Below, one piece after another: positions 1 through 9,280 of a stretch of 64,000 bases of DNA. Position 1 is the stretch's first letter. Each line of letters opens with the position of its first letter. The notes beneath the pieces were generated by a model. The model did no database searches. It had not been told where the DNA came from and worked only from the letters and a program-made list of their open reading frames with translations. Both the position numbers and the translations under genes were made by a program. Source of the DNA: Azoarcus sp. DD4 (GTDB lineage: Bacteria; Pseudomonadota; Gammaproteobacteria; Burkholderiales; Rhodocyclaceae); assembly GCF_006496635.1 (NCBI RefSeq), contig NZ_CP022958.1:2232001-2296000 (forward strand), written 5' to 3'.

Positions 1-164
1 AGCACATCGTCGCCGATGACGCTGCCACTCACGCTGACACCATTTGGGTCGATGCGGGTCTGCGCCCACGCCACGCTGCTCGCAGCCGCCACGGCACAGG
101 CGAGGACCGCAGCCCGGGCATGGGGCAGGGCGCTGCGGATGAGAAGGGAGACGGAAGTTCTCAT
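1..164 (-). CDS. ICE transfer protein, TIGR03755-like (N-terminal part only)
   Basis: The reading frame begins at an ATG preceded by a GAGGAG ribosome-binding site and runs off the left edge, so only about 54 residues are visible. They form a secretory signal peptide (basic N-terminus, Ala-rich core ending in SSVAWA) followed by a mature start QTRIDPNG. The family call comes mainly from position: in type-G ICE transfer modules TIGR03757, TIGR03756 and TIGR03755 are consecutive and co-directional, and this gene directly follows the TIGR03756 gene with a 10-bp gap. The product is expected in the periplasm or outer membrane as part of the mating channel. Its exact biochemical role is not known to me. 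Confidence 0.7.
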   Translation of the reverse strand, partial: MRTSVSLLIRSALPHARAAVLACAVAAASSVAWAQTRIDPNGVSVSGSVIGDDV

Positions 165-174
165 CGGAGACTCC

Positions 175-1125
175 TCACTGGAAATCGACGCTGCCGAGGA
201 AGATCTGCCCCTTGCGCTCACAGCAGGCATAGGGCCGCCACAAGGCCCAGGCGTAATCGCCCTGCTCGGCCTGTTCGCGCGTGTCGCTGTGCGGAAAGAC
301 CGCGCAGGTGTTGGAGAGGGTTGGCGTCAGCTCCTGCCACTTGCCGGTGGAGGCATCGCTCTCCTTCAGGGCGCCCGCGGGCCAATATCCATCCTGGGCG
401 TCCGCCAGCAGCGACTGGTAGACGTGCGCTTGATTACTGCGCGTCACGATATCGCCCGCCCGCTGCGCCACCACGGCAGCGCTCATGTAGTCATCGCTCT
501 GGTGAAGGAAGCCCCCCCGCGGATAGACGTTGCCCCACAGGTTGGCGCCAGAGCGGCTACCGATTTCACGCATGCCAGGGGTCCGCGCCTCAGGGTAGTA
601 CTTCTCGGGAATGTTGTTTCGCCAGGCCAGCGTGTCGAGCGTGCTCAGCAGATACGCCATGAAGGCCGTGCCCGCGCCTTCGCAGGTATAGCCAGTGCGG
701 CTGGCGAACTGGCTGAACACGTAGCCACCCGGATGGCCGATCACGTCCGCGTTCTTGAACTTCGCCAAGTTGTTCTCGTTGTCGTGGTTGGTGGTGCCGT
801 CGCCGCCCGCCTGAGCCGAGTCGTTCGGGGGGCTCATCGCCCGCACGTCCGTCCACGGGTTCTCGCCGGTGTTCGAATAGCTCGAGACCACCGCATCCGG
901 GATGTAGTGGCGCACTTTCACCGAGGTGCGCACCGAGCAACTCGTCCACGTGCAGTGCAGCCAGTAGCAGATGCCGACCACGCGGTATTCCAGGCAGTCT
1001 ACGGACAGGGCGGACGCGGTGATGGTGGCGGTGTTCAGGGCGAAGGCCGATGCCGCTCCACTGAACAGCACGGTGGCCACGGCTGACCGCAGGCGCCGTG
1101 TCGGCGCAGTCAGCAGGCAGGTCAT
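175..1125 (-). CDS. ICE transfer protein TIGR03756 (TraU-like)
   Basis: The 316-residue protein has an N-terminal signal peptide (about residues 1-29, ending SAFA) and a cysteine-rich mature part (for example the CYWLHCTW and CCERKGQ regions), as expected of a disulfide-stabilised periplasmic component of the conjugation apparatus related to F-plasmid TraU. TraU-type proteins help assemble the DNA-transfer channel and are not needed for pilus formation itself; that is family knowledge, not seen here. The start codon overlaps the stop of the upstream TIGR03757 gene by 4 bases (ATGA), so the two are translationally coupled. Length is normal and no lesion is visible. Confidence 0.85.
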   Translation of the reverse strand: MTCLLTAPTRRLRSAVATVLFSGAASAFALNTATITASALSVDCLEYRVVGICYWLHCTWTSCSVRTSVKVRHYIPDAVVSSYSNTGENPWTDVRAMSPPNDSAQAGGDGTTNHDNENNLAKFKNADVIGHPGGYVFSQFASRTGYTCEGAGTAFMAYLLSTLDTLAWRNNIPEKYYPEARTPGMREIGSRSGANLWGNVYPRGGFLHQSDDYMSAAVVAQRAGDIVTRSNQAHVYQSLLADAQDGYWPAGALKESDASTGKWQELTPTLSNTCAVFPHSDTREQAEQGDYAWALWRPYACCERKGQIFLGSVDFQ

Positions 1126-1577
1126 GGGTGGCCGCTCCGATAGGCATCGATACGCGCCACGGCACTCGCCACGTCACGTTCGCCATAGACCACGTAGCCC
1201 CGATCGACCACCACCGCTGGAATCTTGCTGATACCCAGGCCCCAGGCATCGGCTACGCCCTGGTAGGCCTGCCCCATCCGGCGCTGCAAATCGCCATGGC
1301 CGCCGCTCAGCCGCTGGCGTGCGAGGGCTGTGGCCAGGCCGGGCTCGGTGGGCAGGCCTGCGGAAAGTTCAGCCTCGATGCGTGCGGGCCGGTCCAACTC
1401 GATGATCCGCTCGCCGCCCATGGGCTTGACTGGGTGATGGCTGTCGGTGACGACGAGGACATCGGCGGCGAAGGTGCCAGCGCTGACTGCGGTCAGCACA
1501 GCAGTCGTTGCGGTGGCAATGCAGAGGGCCGGCCATCCCGGCAAGGACATGGAAAGGAAGGCCTGCATGTCGGGCAC
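1122..1577 (-). CDS. ICE transfer protein TIGR03757 (TrbC/thioredoxin-like)
   Basis: The 151-residue protein has a hydrophobic secretion signal in the first ~37 residues and a compact domain whose second half (GLGISKIPAVVVDRGYVVYG) looks like the C-terminal part of a thioredoxin-like fold with a cis-proline (KIPAVV). The family is conserved just upstream of the TraU-like TIGR03756 gene in type-G ICEs and plays the role that TrbC/TrbI-type assembly proteins play elsewhere (inference). It is the first gene of the distal transfer block, and the region upstream of it is where the cargo island has been inserted, so its promoter must lie in 1578-2097 or it must now depend on read-through. Confidence 0.8.
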   Translation of the reverse strand: MPDMQAFLSMSLPGWPALCIATATTAVLTAVSAGTFAADVLVVTDSHHPVKPMGGERIIELDRPARIEAELSAGLPTEPGLATALARQRLSGGHGDLQRRMGQAYQGVADAWGLGISKIPAVVVDRGYVVYGERDVASAVARIDAYRSGHP

Positions 1578-2097
1578 CTTGGGAGTTGATCAGGGTCGTA
1601 GTCAAACCCTGAAAGCCCCATCAAATCGACAAACAAAGCGCTCCGCGCGTGTACCGATTACTGCGCTCGTCCCCTGATCAAAAAAACGGCTAGATGCATT
1701 CTGAGGTTGGATACACGCATCCAACCACATTTTCGAAACAGACTGATTTGTGCAATACAGGGTTGGGAAGCGAAATGCCTATGACTGTAAGACGCTTGGA
1801 AGAGCCATTCATCATCTCGATGGCCCTGCGGCAGGTTGCCGAGCGGAGCGGGCGCGCAGGGCGCGGACTGACTGAGTACTGATCGGCCGAAACGGTCATT
1901 GGGGCGCCGCGCTACCAATGGCCGCAATCCTTCAGTCAGCTGCTGTAGGCATCAAGGTCGCACTAAATGACCGCTTCGCCCGTCTGCCTGTAGCCGGACT
2001 CAACCCATTTACGACATTCGGAGCCTCGGATCTGGAACCGCAAACCAGTAGTAGGGAATGCGTCGATTTTGCTCACGTTCTGAACGCAAAGTAGTTC
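1578..2097. other. Gene-poor junction between transfer module and cargo island
   Basis: I see no convincing gene in these 520 bases. Two inverted repeats stand out. The arms TTGATCAGGG (about 1588-1597) and CCCTGATCAA (about 1671-1680) match perfectly over about 10 bases but are some 75 bases apart. A tighter hairpin is formed by GGTTGGAT (1705-1712) and ATCCAACC (1719-1726). Either could be an operator or a weak terminator; the region should contain the promoter for the transfer genes to its left. The short frames present (62-89 codons) have no recognisable motifs. Confidence 0.4.
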
Positions 2098-3720
2098 TCA
2101 GAGCTCACGTCCCCGAGCAGCGTCGAGCTCCTCACTAAAGCGCCCCAAGGAAGCCCGAAGCACATGGTCCTGTTCATCGAAGCACTGCTTCAAGATATCC
2201 AGATAGTTGTTCTGCTTCTGGAATCCGTAGGGTTCGATGAGGGACGCCCGCATTACCGTGGACAACGCCGCCAAGTGTTCACGCCGCTCCAAGTTTCGCA
2301 GGGTGGTGAGCGCCACACCCAGCAACTCGCCCTTGAGTCGGCGGGGCACGCGCGGCGACCTCAGGATGGCCTCGATGACACGGCCGATGGCTTCTGCGGC
2401 TTCAAAGGAAATGTGAATGTGACTGCCTTCGTGCTGGTCGGGAAGCAGCACATCGCCTGGCCTCGTCAGAGCCTCGGCATCCCTCACCCACACAGCAGTA
2501 GCGTCGACGACTTCGTACAGCAGGTAGGCCAGCGGCGTTGGGAACTCATAGTTTTCGTCTTCTGGCCGAACTTCGCGAGCGCGGTCGACTAGGCGGCTGG
2601 CGAAGTGAGGCATGTAGTGGAGCCACAAATGGTCGGCGACACGTTGATGCAGCCCCTCCAGCACCATGATCCTGAAGAACCAGATGCCGGCATACACCGG
2701 GTCGTGGTGCTTTCCAACATCTTGGAAGGTCAGCAGCCGCCCATTGAGCTTCTTCTCGAGAACTTCATCCGCATCAATCCGCGCGAGTACGGCCTCGCCA
2801 ACAGACCGGTAGATCCCGAGACGGGCTGCCACATCAACATCCGCACAATAGAACCGCAAGAGGCGGTTCTCATCAGGCAGCCATAGGCGGTGCCCGCCGT
2901 CGCCGAAGTTGTCATTATTTTTGAGTTCGCTGTAGAAGACGCTGGCCTCATTGGCCAACAGTGCGGCGAAGAACTCGTCTTGGAAGCGTTCCTCAACTCT
3001 CGTTGTGCGCTCCATGACCTCCAAGCACAGGTAGGGTCGAGCGACCGCGAGGTGTTCGGTCAAGCGATGGGATGACAGCAACCGCTTGACGACGATGGCT
3101 GCGCGGCGAAGCACCCGATGGGAAGGGCCAACCAAGTCGGCAAACCATTCACGGACGCTGAACCATCTGCGGAATAACCAGCTCGTCGGCGCGCCCGCTC
3201 CTAACGTGATCGACCCATTGTCTTGGAATAAGACTTGGAAGCCGGGACGCGGTGGGCGGATGGCGTTGGCCAAGCGGCCGCGCACGCTCGTGGACGCCGC
3301 CAGGTTCAGCGCCGATGCGAGATGACGCTCCAGCAAGTCGGCGAGTTCCTCGAACTTCCCGGCATGCAAGAGCGACGTGGTCAGATCATCGAAGAGTCCG
3401 AGGTTCCACCGTGTCAGCCTCGTCCTCCGCGACCGCCAGTAGACGAACGCGGCGAGGAGCAAGAACAGCAGATACTGGGTGGCGCTCTTGTCGAAGCCCC
3501 ACAACCAGGGCCCAAAGGCAGGGAATCCGAGTGCCGTGAGGACGGGCTCGAAGAAAAGCCCGTGGATGATGAGCAACGCCGCCCAGATGACCGGCCAGTC
3601 GAACCAGTTCAGGCTCAACCGAAAGCTGAGCCTGGCAGTGCTTGGCACGACCGCCCAAACCGCAGCAATCAAGCCCAGCATAGTTAGTAGCGCGCTAGTG
3701 TCGATACCTGCAGAGTTCAT
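2098..3720 (-). CDS. Unknown three-helix membrane protein with large cytoplasmic domain
   Basis: I do not recognise this 540-residue protein. The first ~95 residues contain three hydrophobic segments (around residues 10-32, 42-68 and 82-95), followed immediately by a basic stretch (WRSRRTRLTRW) that fits a positive-inside cytoplasmic loop, and then ~440 soluble residues rich in Leu and charged amino acids without catalytic signatures I can name. It lies in the cargo island downstream of the SMC-like ATPase gene and on the same strand, but 463 bases separate them, so it probably has its own promoter. Membrane proteins of this form occur as effectors in anti-phage islands; a defence role here is inference from location only. 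Confidence 0.6.
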   Translation of the reverse strand: MNSAGIDTSALLTMLGLIAAVWAVVPSTARLSFRLSLNWFDWPVIWAALLIIHGLFFEPVLTALGFPAFGPWLWGFDKSATQYLLFLLLAAFVYWRSRRTRLTRWNLGLFDDLTTSLLHAGKFEELADLLERHLASALNLAASTSVRGRLANAIRPPRPGFQVLFQDNGSITLGAGAPTSWLFRRWFSVREWFADLVGPSHRVLRRAAIVVKRLLSSHRLTEHLAVARPYLCLEVMERTTRVEERFQDEFFAALLANEASVFYSELKNNDNFGDGGHRLWLPDENRLLRFYCADVDVAARLGIYRSVGEAVLARIDADEVLEKKLNGRLLTFQDVGKHHDPVYAGIWFFRIMVLEGLHQRVADHLWLHYMPHFASRLVDRAREVRPEDENYEFPTPLAYLLYEVVDATAVWVRDAEALTRPGDVLLPDQHEGSHIHISFEAAEAIGRVIEAILRSPRVPRRLKGELLGVALTTLRNLERREHLAALSTVMRASLIEPYGFQKQNNYLDILKQCFDEQDHVLRASLGRFSEELDAARGREL

Positions 3721-4183
3721 ATGGTGGTCAACTTTGGGAATAGCTGAAGGGGTTCAAGGGCTCTGCTGAAGCAGTTGTGGCAATTACGGAGCAGCCACGT
3801 TGTTACGACCATGCCGATGGTATGGCCATGCACTCTTCCCTTTCCAGTTATATTGCGGCTCGTCTCGGAGGCGGTGTTACTCCCGAAAATCTCGCACGAG
3901 AGGGCCTCTGATGGTGGCGTAAGTTTGGAGCCCCGCCCCAAAGCGGCCACGGATGACAGACCGCTCCTAGCCGTTATGCACACCTGTTCATAACGGCCAC
4001 TTGGGACAGTCGGCAGTCAAGCGCACTTCTTGCAGAACCACTGAGCTGCAGGCTGCGGACGTAAAGCGCCACAGACGAATTTACGGTCATTCCGACCATC
4101 GAACCCGACCGCCCCGTGTGGCCGCAGTCGGAGGTGCAGCCGGCTCATGCTGCTGCTGATCCCTTCAACGCTGCAGCTTGTCG
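3721..4183. other. Intergenic region with a perfect 9-bp hairpin
   Basis: No convincing gene is present. GCCGTTATG at 3970-3978 and CATAACGGC at 3989-3997 form a perfect inverted repeat with a 10-base loop. It lies between the stop of the ATPase gene and the start of the membrane-protein gene (both minus strand), so it may help terminate the former or regulate the latter; there is no following T-run to decide. Confidence 0.4.
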
Positions 4184-6139
4184 CTACGAAAAGTCCCCGA
4201 CCAGATAGGGAATGAGTGGCGGATTGTTAGGGTCGCCGTTGACAAGGTGTCGACTGCTAATCGGAAGATCGATATCGTCAGGCACGGCATTGAATTCATT
4301 GTCGATGATCACAAACTGCGTCTCGACCAATTCCCCTGCGGCGAGCTCATAGACCAATCGGAAAAATGCTGCGATGACTTCTGGGTTCTCCACCGAGCTG
4401 ACGTTCTTGGTTGGCGTGTCAATGATGAGCACCGGAGGCAACCTAACGTCGCCCGCCCGTGTGCAGACCCGATGCAAGGCCAGCGCGTAGCAAGTTTTGA
4501 ACAGCGCCATCATTCCCCCGCTTCCAGCGTTGTCGAAGGAAAGCACCACAAGGGTCTCGCCAGCGCCAAGAGGAATGCGTGGATAAAAAGTTGCAGGGTC
4601 AATCTCTACCCGATAGTGGGCTCTGACATCCGGAAACTTCGCCCGCACCAAGCAGTCCAGGAAGAGCTCGCTCAGTAACTCAACGTTTTTTCGGTCGTTG
4701 AAAGCCGACTTCTTGGCGGCGTCCAGCTTGACCCTCAGCTCTGCTTCATCAATCTTCAAGGCCTCCGCCTGCGCCCGTTGCTCTCGAAGCACGTCTGGCA
4801 ACTTTCGGTATCTGAGCATCTCATCAAATCGCTGCTCCAAAGTGGCTACATCGCGCTCGTGCTGCAATGCCTGAGAGAGGAACGCTGAGTCATACTCCCT
4901 CAGCCTGACATCCAGCGAACGGTCCACCGCGCTGCGCTCCGCTGCTATCTCGGCGGCGCGAAGCTGAACGGTCCGCCTTTGAGTACGCATGCGCGCCAAA
5001 GTATCTTTCAGCTCTGCCTGACGAGCACGCAGATCCTCGTTGACCACTGATTCGTCGAGAACCCCTACTGCATTGGTGATGTGCTCGGGCTGCCCACAAA
5101 CTGCACAGAGCCCGACGCCGTGGTCCGGGAGTGTTTGGGTGCATCGAGGGCATGACGAAAAATCAACGCCCCCCAGAACCATCCGCGCGGAAGCTGTTCG
5201 CTGGAAGCGAACCGAAAGCATCTGCAACTCATTGATGTGACGTTCAAGCTCACCAACCCGGAGGTCGATGTCCGAAGAGGCCTGCTCAAGCGCAATTTGT
5301 TCTTGGGCAAGGCGCCGCGCTCGGTCACGCAGTTCCTCCGCGGCATGCGGTGCTGGCGAACGTTGCTGCCTCGCGGCCTGTGCGGCCGCGCGCGCCTGAT
5401 CGATTTCAGCCTTAGTCGATTCAATCTTAGCGTCATAGGCATTAATGTCGTCCAACCCAGCATCCGTTAGTGCCTTTGCAAGCGCTTGAGCGCCAGCCAA
5501 CAGCCCCAAGCGTTGCTCGCGGATGTCCTGCAGCCGGGACTCTAACTCTGCAACCAGCTCCGTGCGATAGCCGAGGACGTATCGCAATGCATCGACGCTC
5601 TTCGCTCGGAGTGCATGGTTCTCCGAGTCCAGTTGGAAGAAGATGTTGTCCATCCTCTTCTGGTCGAGATAGCAGAAGCGAAAAAGGTCCCGGAAGCTCA
5701 AGCGCTCAAGCCGCTCGTCGGGAGCTCCCTTACGCCGACGCACGTATGGCGGAGCCTCCTTTGCTAAGTGAAACAACAGATCCGACAACACCGCGACGCT
5801 CGAGTCGGGCAGAACTTCGTTAGCCCCCTTCCTTGCCGGTATCAGAACCTGAAGAGTCTCCTCGCCCTCTTGCCAGGAAGCCAAAATCTGACTCGAGTCC
5901 CTGTCACGATGTAGCGTCACGGGAACGTCGTTGACCGACATCTCCAATGCTGCCGAGACCATTTCCGCCTGTAAGGCTGGCGTCCAGTCGTGGCTACCGC
6001 CAAGGCAAAAGTCGATGAGCCGCCCAATACTGGATTTTCCGGACCCGATGGGTCCGAAGAAGTAGACGACCCCTGGCAAGTCGATTCGCTCAATCGATTT
6101 GCGGAGCGACAGATGGAGCTTCTTTAGGGTAAGTCTCAT
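4184..6139 (-). CDS. SMC/Rad50-like ABC ATPase of a Lamassu-like (ABC-3C) system
   Basis: The 651-residue protein is an SMC-type ATPase: Walker A GPIGSGKS near residues 29-36, a long coiled coil interrupted at mid-length by a zinc-hook-like ribbon with two CxxC pairs (SCPRC and CAVC, about residues 325-345), and C-terminal signature (DNAGSGGMM) and Walker B (LIIDTP) segments. I start it at the ATG whose first four bases overlap the TGA of the upstream gene (ATGA); a longer frame adds 7 residues but loses this coupling. Gene order nuclease-middle component-SMC ATPase is that of the ABC-three-component/Lamassu defence family, in which the SMC subunit senses foreign DNA ends and licenses the effector (family knowledge). 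The gene itself is intact. Confidence 0.8.
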   Translation of the reverse strand: MRLTLKKLHLSLRKSIERIDLPGVVYFFGPIGSGKSSIGRLIDFCLGGSHDWTPALQAEMVSAALEMSVNDVPVTLHRDRDSSQILASWQEGEETLQVLIPARKGANEVLPDSSVAVLSDLLFHLAKEAPPYVRRRKGAPDERLERLSFRDLFRFCYLDQKRMDNIFFQLDSENHALRAKSVDALRYVLGYRTELVAELESRLQDIREQRLGLLAGAQALAKALTDAGLDDINAYDAKIESTKAEIDQARAAAQAARQQRSPAPHAAEELRDRARRLAQEQIALEQASSDIDLRVGELERHINELQMLSVRFQRTASARMVLGGVDFSSCPRCTQTLPDHGVGLCAVCGQPEHITNAVGVLDESVVNEDLRARQAELKDTLARMRTQRRTVQLRAAEIAAERSAVDRSLDVRLREYDSAFLSQALQHERDVATLEQRFDEMLRYRKLPDVLREQRAQAEALKIDEAELRVKLDAAKKSAFNDRKNVELLSELFLDCLVRAKFPDVRAHYRVEIDPATFYPRIPLGAGETLVVLSFDNAGSGGMMALFKTCYALALHRVCTRAGDVRLPPVLIIDTPTKNVSSVENPEVIAAFFRLVYELAAGELVETQFVIIDNEFNAVPDDIDLPISSRHLVNGDPNNPPLIPYLVGDFS

Positions 6140-6690
6140 ATGGCGATTTCCTCCCCCCACTTCATGTCGGTCAGTTCCGGGAACGTGGCATAGATGAATT
6201 TCTTCAAGTCCGTTCCACTGCGATTTCCAAAGCTCTTTGCCACGAGCTTCGCGCGCGTGGAAAGGCTCTCAAGTGGTTCTTGGTCCGCCAGTGCTGTAGC
6301 CGTGCCCAGCCCCTCTGGCGTTGGCCAAAGTTGAACCGTCTTTCCCTTGACATCTACGGCCACCAGCCCGCGGGCCACCATCAAAGCTACCCACCGGCGA
6401 TATCGATGGTCCCAAGGGCCATATCGGAACCGAACCATCTTGCTTTCAATAGTTGTTCGCTCAAATTCGACCACCTCCGCCTTGCCCGGGTCCTTCCCGG
6501 CAGACGCCAACGCACGCTCAAGGCAATTGGGATAACGCAGCAGAAAGTCCAACTTTGCGAGCTTCGTTAGGCCCTCGACAGGCCGGCCTTTGTCGCCCGC
6601 GTGCGCAGCCATCAGGAGCAGCAGCCGCGCCATGTGCAAGTTGTCGTCTCGCTCAGTCGCGGCGAGCGCACGGGCAAGCTCAAGCGCCAT
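6136..6690 (-). CDS. Middle component of a Lamassu-like (ABC-3C) system
   Basis: The 184-residue protein has the size and position of the middle component (LmuC-like) that bridges the SMC ATPase and the effector in ABC-three-component systems. It is mostly helical, with a segment resembling a winged helix (LTKLAKLDFLLRYPN near residues 41-55, then a strand-rich WDHRYRRWVALMVARGLV part). It overlaps the effector gene upstream by 11 bases and the ATPase gene downstream by 4, so all three were translated as one unit. No enzymatic motif is visible. The call depends on context and length more than on sequence motifs. Confidence 0.7.
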   Translation of the reverse strand: MALELARALAATERDDNLHMARLLLLMAAHAGDKGRPVEGLTKLAKLDFLLRYPNCLERALASAGKDPGKAEVVEFERTTIESKMVRFRYGPWDHRYRRWVALMVARGLVAVDVKGKTVQLWPTPEGLGTATALADQEPLESLSTRAKLVAKSFGNRSGTDLKKFIYATFPELTDMKWGEEIAI

Positions 6691-7326
6691 CTTGGATCTC
6701 CTCGTCCAGCGGGATACCCCAGGCGAACTTGCACTCGCCAGAAAGCATGCCTGCGATGCCCATCAGGGTGTCTTTCGGCTCACGACATACGCGCTCTGGC
6801 TCCTCCTTCGCAAGACTGTCCATTCGCTGCAGAATCTGCTTGTAAATCGCAAGGCCACGCGTTTTCTCATCGGCATGGTCAAAGGCCATTGCCTCGATGT
6901 CCTTACACTCAACCAGCACGGTGCTGACGAGCTGGTTCGCAATATCGTCAAAGCAATCAGGTTCTAGGAGCGCCCGCTCCATCAAACGCTGGTCTGCCGC
7001 GTCCATGCGCATGCGCAATGGCTCAAACTGACTGCCGAGGTAGGCATTGCGCATTTTCCGGTTGAGCACTTCGGCTCGCCCTACCGTGGCGCCGATGTCG
7101 ATACCGGCTCCGCTATCGACAAACCGGAAGGTTGGTTGTCGAACGCGAGCCATCAACTCGCCCGCCGACTCTGGGGTTATGCATTTCCCACGAATTGCAC
7201 TATCAGGCCGGCCATTCGTGGCGAGATAAGCGACAGCACCGTCTATCCCATCGACTCGCAATCTGCATGCGGCTTGAACGAGCCCTATCAGCTCGTCCCT
7301 CAGACGGCAGCACGAAACCGTTGTTA

Positions 7327-8426
7327 CTAACTTTCTAAAAAGTAATGTCAGGCAAGGGCATATTGACACTCCGGCTGGCGGAAGAACGATTTGACCAGGT
7401 TCGGCAGGCGTTGAATCCGGCGCAGCGCGCCCAGCGCCAGCCGCTTCATTTCGTCCTTGTCCTGCACCAGGCGCTTCGAGACCTGGCGCTTCACGTGCGC
7501 CCAGACCTGTTCGTCGGGGTTCAGTTGGGGCGAGTACGGCGGCAGGTAGAAGAGCTCGAGCTGCCCCTTCAGGCTCTCGACGTAGGCGCGAACCAGCTTC
7601 GCCTTGTGAATGGGGTGTCCATCGACAATGACGAAGACGGGCTTGGTGGCGCCGATCATCAGTCGCTTGAGGAACTCCCGGAATACCGTAGCGGTGACCG
7701 AGCCTTCGTGAAGCATGAAGCGAAACTCGCCTTGCGGGCTCACCGCCGAAATCATGTTCAGCGAGAAGCGCCGGCCGGTGACCTCGACGACCGGCGTCTG
7801 CCCACGCGGGGCCCACGTGGTGCCGGTGTGGTAGTCGGAGCGAATCCCCGATTCGTCGGCAAAGTAGATCGTCGCGCCCGCCGCACGCGCTTTGGCACGA
7901 ATCGCCGGATAGGTTTCCGACTCCCATTGGCGCACCAGCGCGGCATCCTGCTGCCATGCTTGGTAGAGCGGCTTCTGGGCGCTGAATCCGAGCATCTTCA
8001 TGAGCCGGCTGACCGTGGCGATCGACAGCTCCTTGCCGAACTGCCGCTTGATCAGCGCGCGAATCAGCGACAGCGTCCACAGCCCGAACTCGAACTTGTA
8101 CTGCAGCGGCGTGTTCTCCCGCACTGCCTGAGCGAGCCAGCGCATCTCCTCGGCGCTCACCTTCGAGGGGCGCCCCGGAATCGGCTTGGCAAGCAGCGCG
8201 TTCTGTCCGCCGCTCGCAAAGTCGGCCAGCCACCGAAAGACACTGCGCACGTTCACGCCGAAGGCGGCCGCTACGCTTTGTGCTGTCTGCCCTTCGCGAA
8301 CCGCCTTGATGGCCTGTTGGCGCATGACCTGAAGCGAGTGATGGTCGATGGCCCGACCGTCCGAGTTCCGTTTGCATTTCATGCGCGTATTGTCTCATGC
8401 TGTGACAATACTTACGAGAATGTTAG
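7327..8426 (-). mobile_element. IS630-family insertion sequence
   Basis: The 1,100-bp element is bounded by imperfect inverted repeats of about 26 bases, both beginning CTAAC and reading outward into TGTCA, and is flanked by a duplicated TA dinucleotide (7325-7326 and 8427-8428), the hallmark target of IS630/mariner-type elements. It carries one transposase gene that fills nearly the whole length. Both ends look intact and the transposase has no lesion, so it may still be mobile. Confidence 0.92.
7348..8382 (-). CDS. IS630-family transposase
   Basis: The 344-residue protein has an N-terminal helix-turn-helix region (QSVAAAFGVNVRSVFRWL) and a DDE catalytic domain with the three acidic residues in recognisable contexts: FADESGIRSD, VIVDGHPIHKA and YSPQLNPDEQVW. 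It catalyses cut-and-paste movement into TA sites. It lies wholly inside the inverted repeats of the IS630 element, on the same strand as the gene it interrupts, starts at an ATG 45 bases inside the right end, and shows no frameshift. Confidence 0.93.
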   Translation of the reverse strand: MKCKRNSDGRAIDHHSLQVMRQQAIKAVREGQTAQSVAAAFGVNVRSVFRWLADFASGGQNALLAKPIPGRPSKVSAEEMRWLAQAVRENTPLQYKFEFGLWTLSLIRALIKRQFGKELSIATVSRLMKMLGFSAQKPLYQAWQQDAALVRQWESETYPAIRAKARAAGATIYFADESGIRSDYHTGTTWAPRGQTPVVEVTGRRFSLNMISAVSPQGEFRFMLHEGSVTATVFREFLKRLMIGATKPVFVIVDGHPIHKAKLVRAYVESLKGQLELFYLPPYSPQLNPDEQVWAHVKRQVSKRLVQDKDEMKRLALGALRRIQRLPNLVKSFFRQPECQYALA

Positions 8427-9280
8427 TAACCCGGCGCAGCCAGGTAGCCCCGGAACAATCGATGCGGCCAAGGTGTCGTCATACCCTCGAAGAACCGGCC
8501 CCTGCGCGAATCTGAGCTTGCGCAGGGCCTGGAAGAGCACGGTTGCATCGCCTCCTGTCTTGCCGACAAGCTCGGTGAAGGCCGCTTTGTATGGTTGTTC
8601 GACCTCGGCATGGGTCGAGGCCCGGGAACAGCACTGAATGAGGCGGTCAGGGCTCGCCGCAAGCGAGTCCACCCTCTTCGTCGTTGCCGCCGGCACATAA
8701 GGCGCCGCATTTGAGATGAACTCATAGCCGTCGATGACAGCTCCATGGATTCTCTCGAAAGCGCAGAACCGTGCGACCGAGTCGACTAGTGCGTCGTCAC
8801 TCCAACGCCATCGCGCGTTTTCGCGGCTGTCCGTTTTGACCTGAACGGCGATGTAGCGGCCGGCAGGCAACTCTAGTAGATAGTCTTCGTGATGCTCGCA
8901 CCACAGAGCGCGAATTGGACGTTTTCCGGTGAGGCTCTGTGCCAGTAGCCACATACCAATGGCCCATTGGTAGCGAAACCGCTCCTGGGTTTCGTCTCCC
9001 CGGTCCGAGGGCGCTGTCGCAAGTCCGTCGACCTGTTCCGGCAACCCGAGCGGAAAGGATTCATTTTCCTTCCGTCCCATCTGCAATCCTCCGAGTCTAG
9101 CGCCGAGCACGTTGCGCAACTATGCGACACAGGCAACTGCCTGAAGGTCTGGTTGGCCCGAGGCGACGTTGCTCGGGCCGGCCTGAATCGATCAATGCCC
9201 GCTGTGGACCTTCCTCGAGTGCCAACTGGCCGGAAGTAGTTGTCCGACATGATGCCAGAAAGCGGCCGTATGGTAGTCAG

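Larger units (their letters stand above)
6680..9080 (-). pseudogene. Cap4/DUF4297-like nuclease effector of the Lamassu-like system, split by IS630
   Basis: The 5' part (9080-8427, 218 codons) and 3' part (7324-6680, 214 codons plus stop) are separated by an IS630 element. Removing the element with one copy of the TA duplication joins them in frame (GGG TTA ACA ACG) into a 432-residue protein, so the gene was intact before insertion. The N-terminal part carries an E-D (65-66) plus QVK (80-82) pattern typical of the PD-(D/E)xK-type DUF4297/Cap4 dsDNA nuclease domain; the C-terminal part is the helical domain expected to dock on the middle component. The start was chosen for its strong GGAGG site 7 bases upstream. 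As it stands the gene gives only a 222-residue truncated product, so the system should be inactive unless the element excises. Confidence 0.85.

Noticed and set aside
16..1086. A 356-codon plus-strand frame
   Set aside because: It is the antisense shadow of the TIGR03756 gene: Arg/Ala/His-rich, no motifs, while the minus strand encodes a clear family.
3717..3993. Small frames on both strands upstream of the membrane-protein gene
   Set aside because: No ribosome-binding sites, no family resemblance, and the opposing frames are equally open; treated as intergenic.
6680..8398. A 572-codon minus-strand frame covering the nuclease C-terminus and the IS630
   Set aside because: Most of it is an out-of-phase reading of the IS630 transposase region; only the last 214 codons belong to the real, split nuclease gene.
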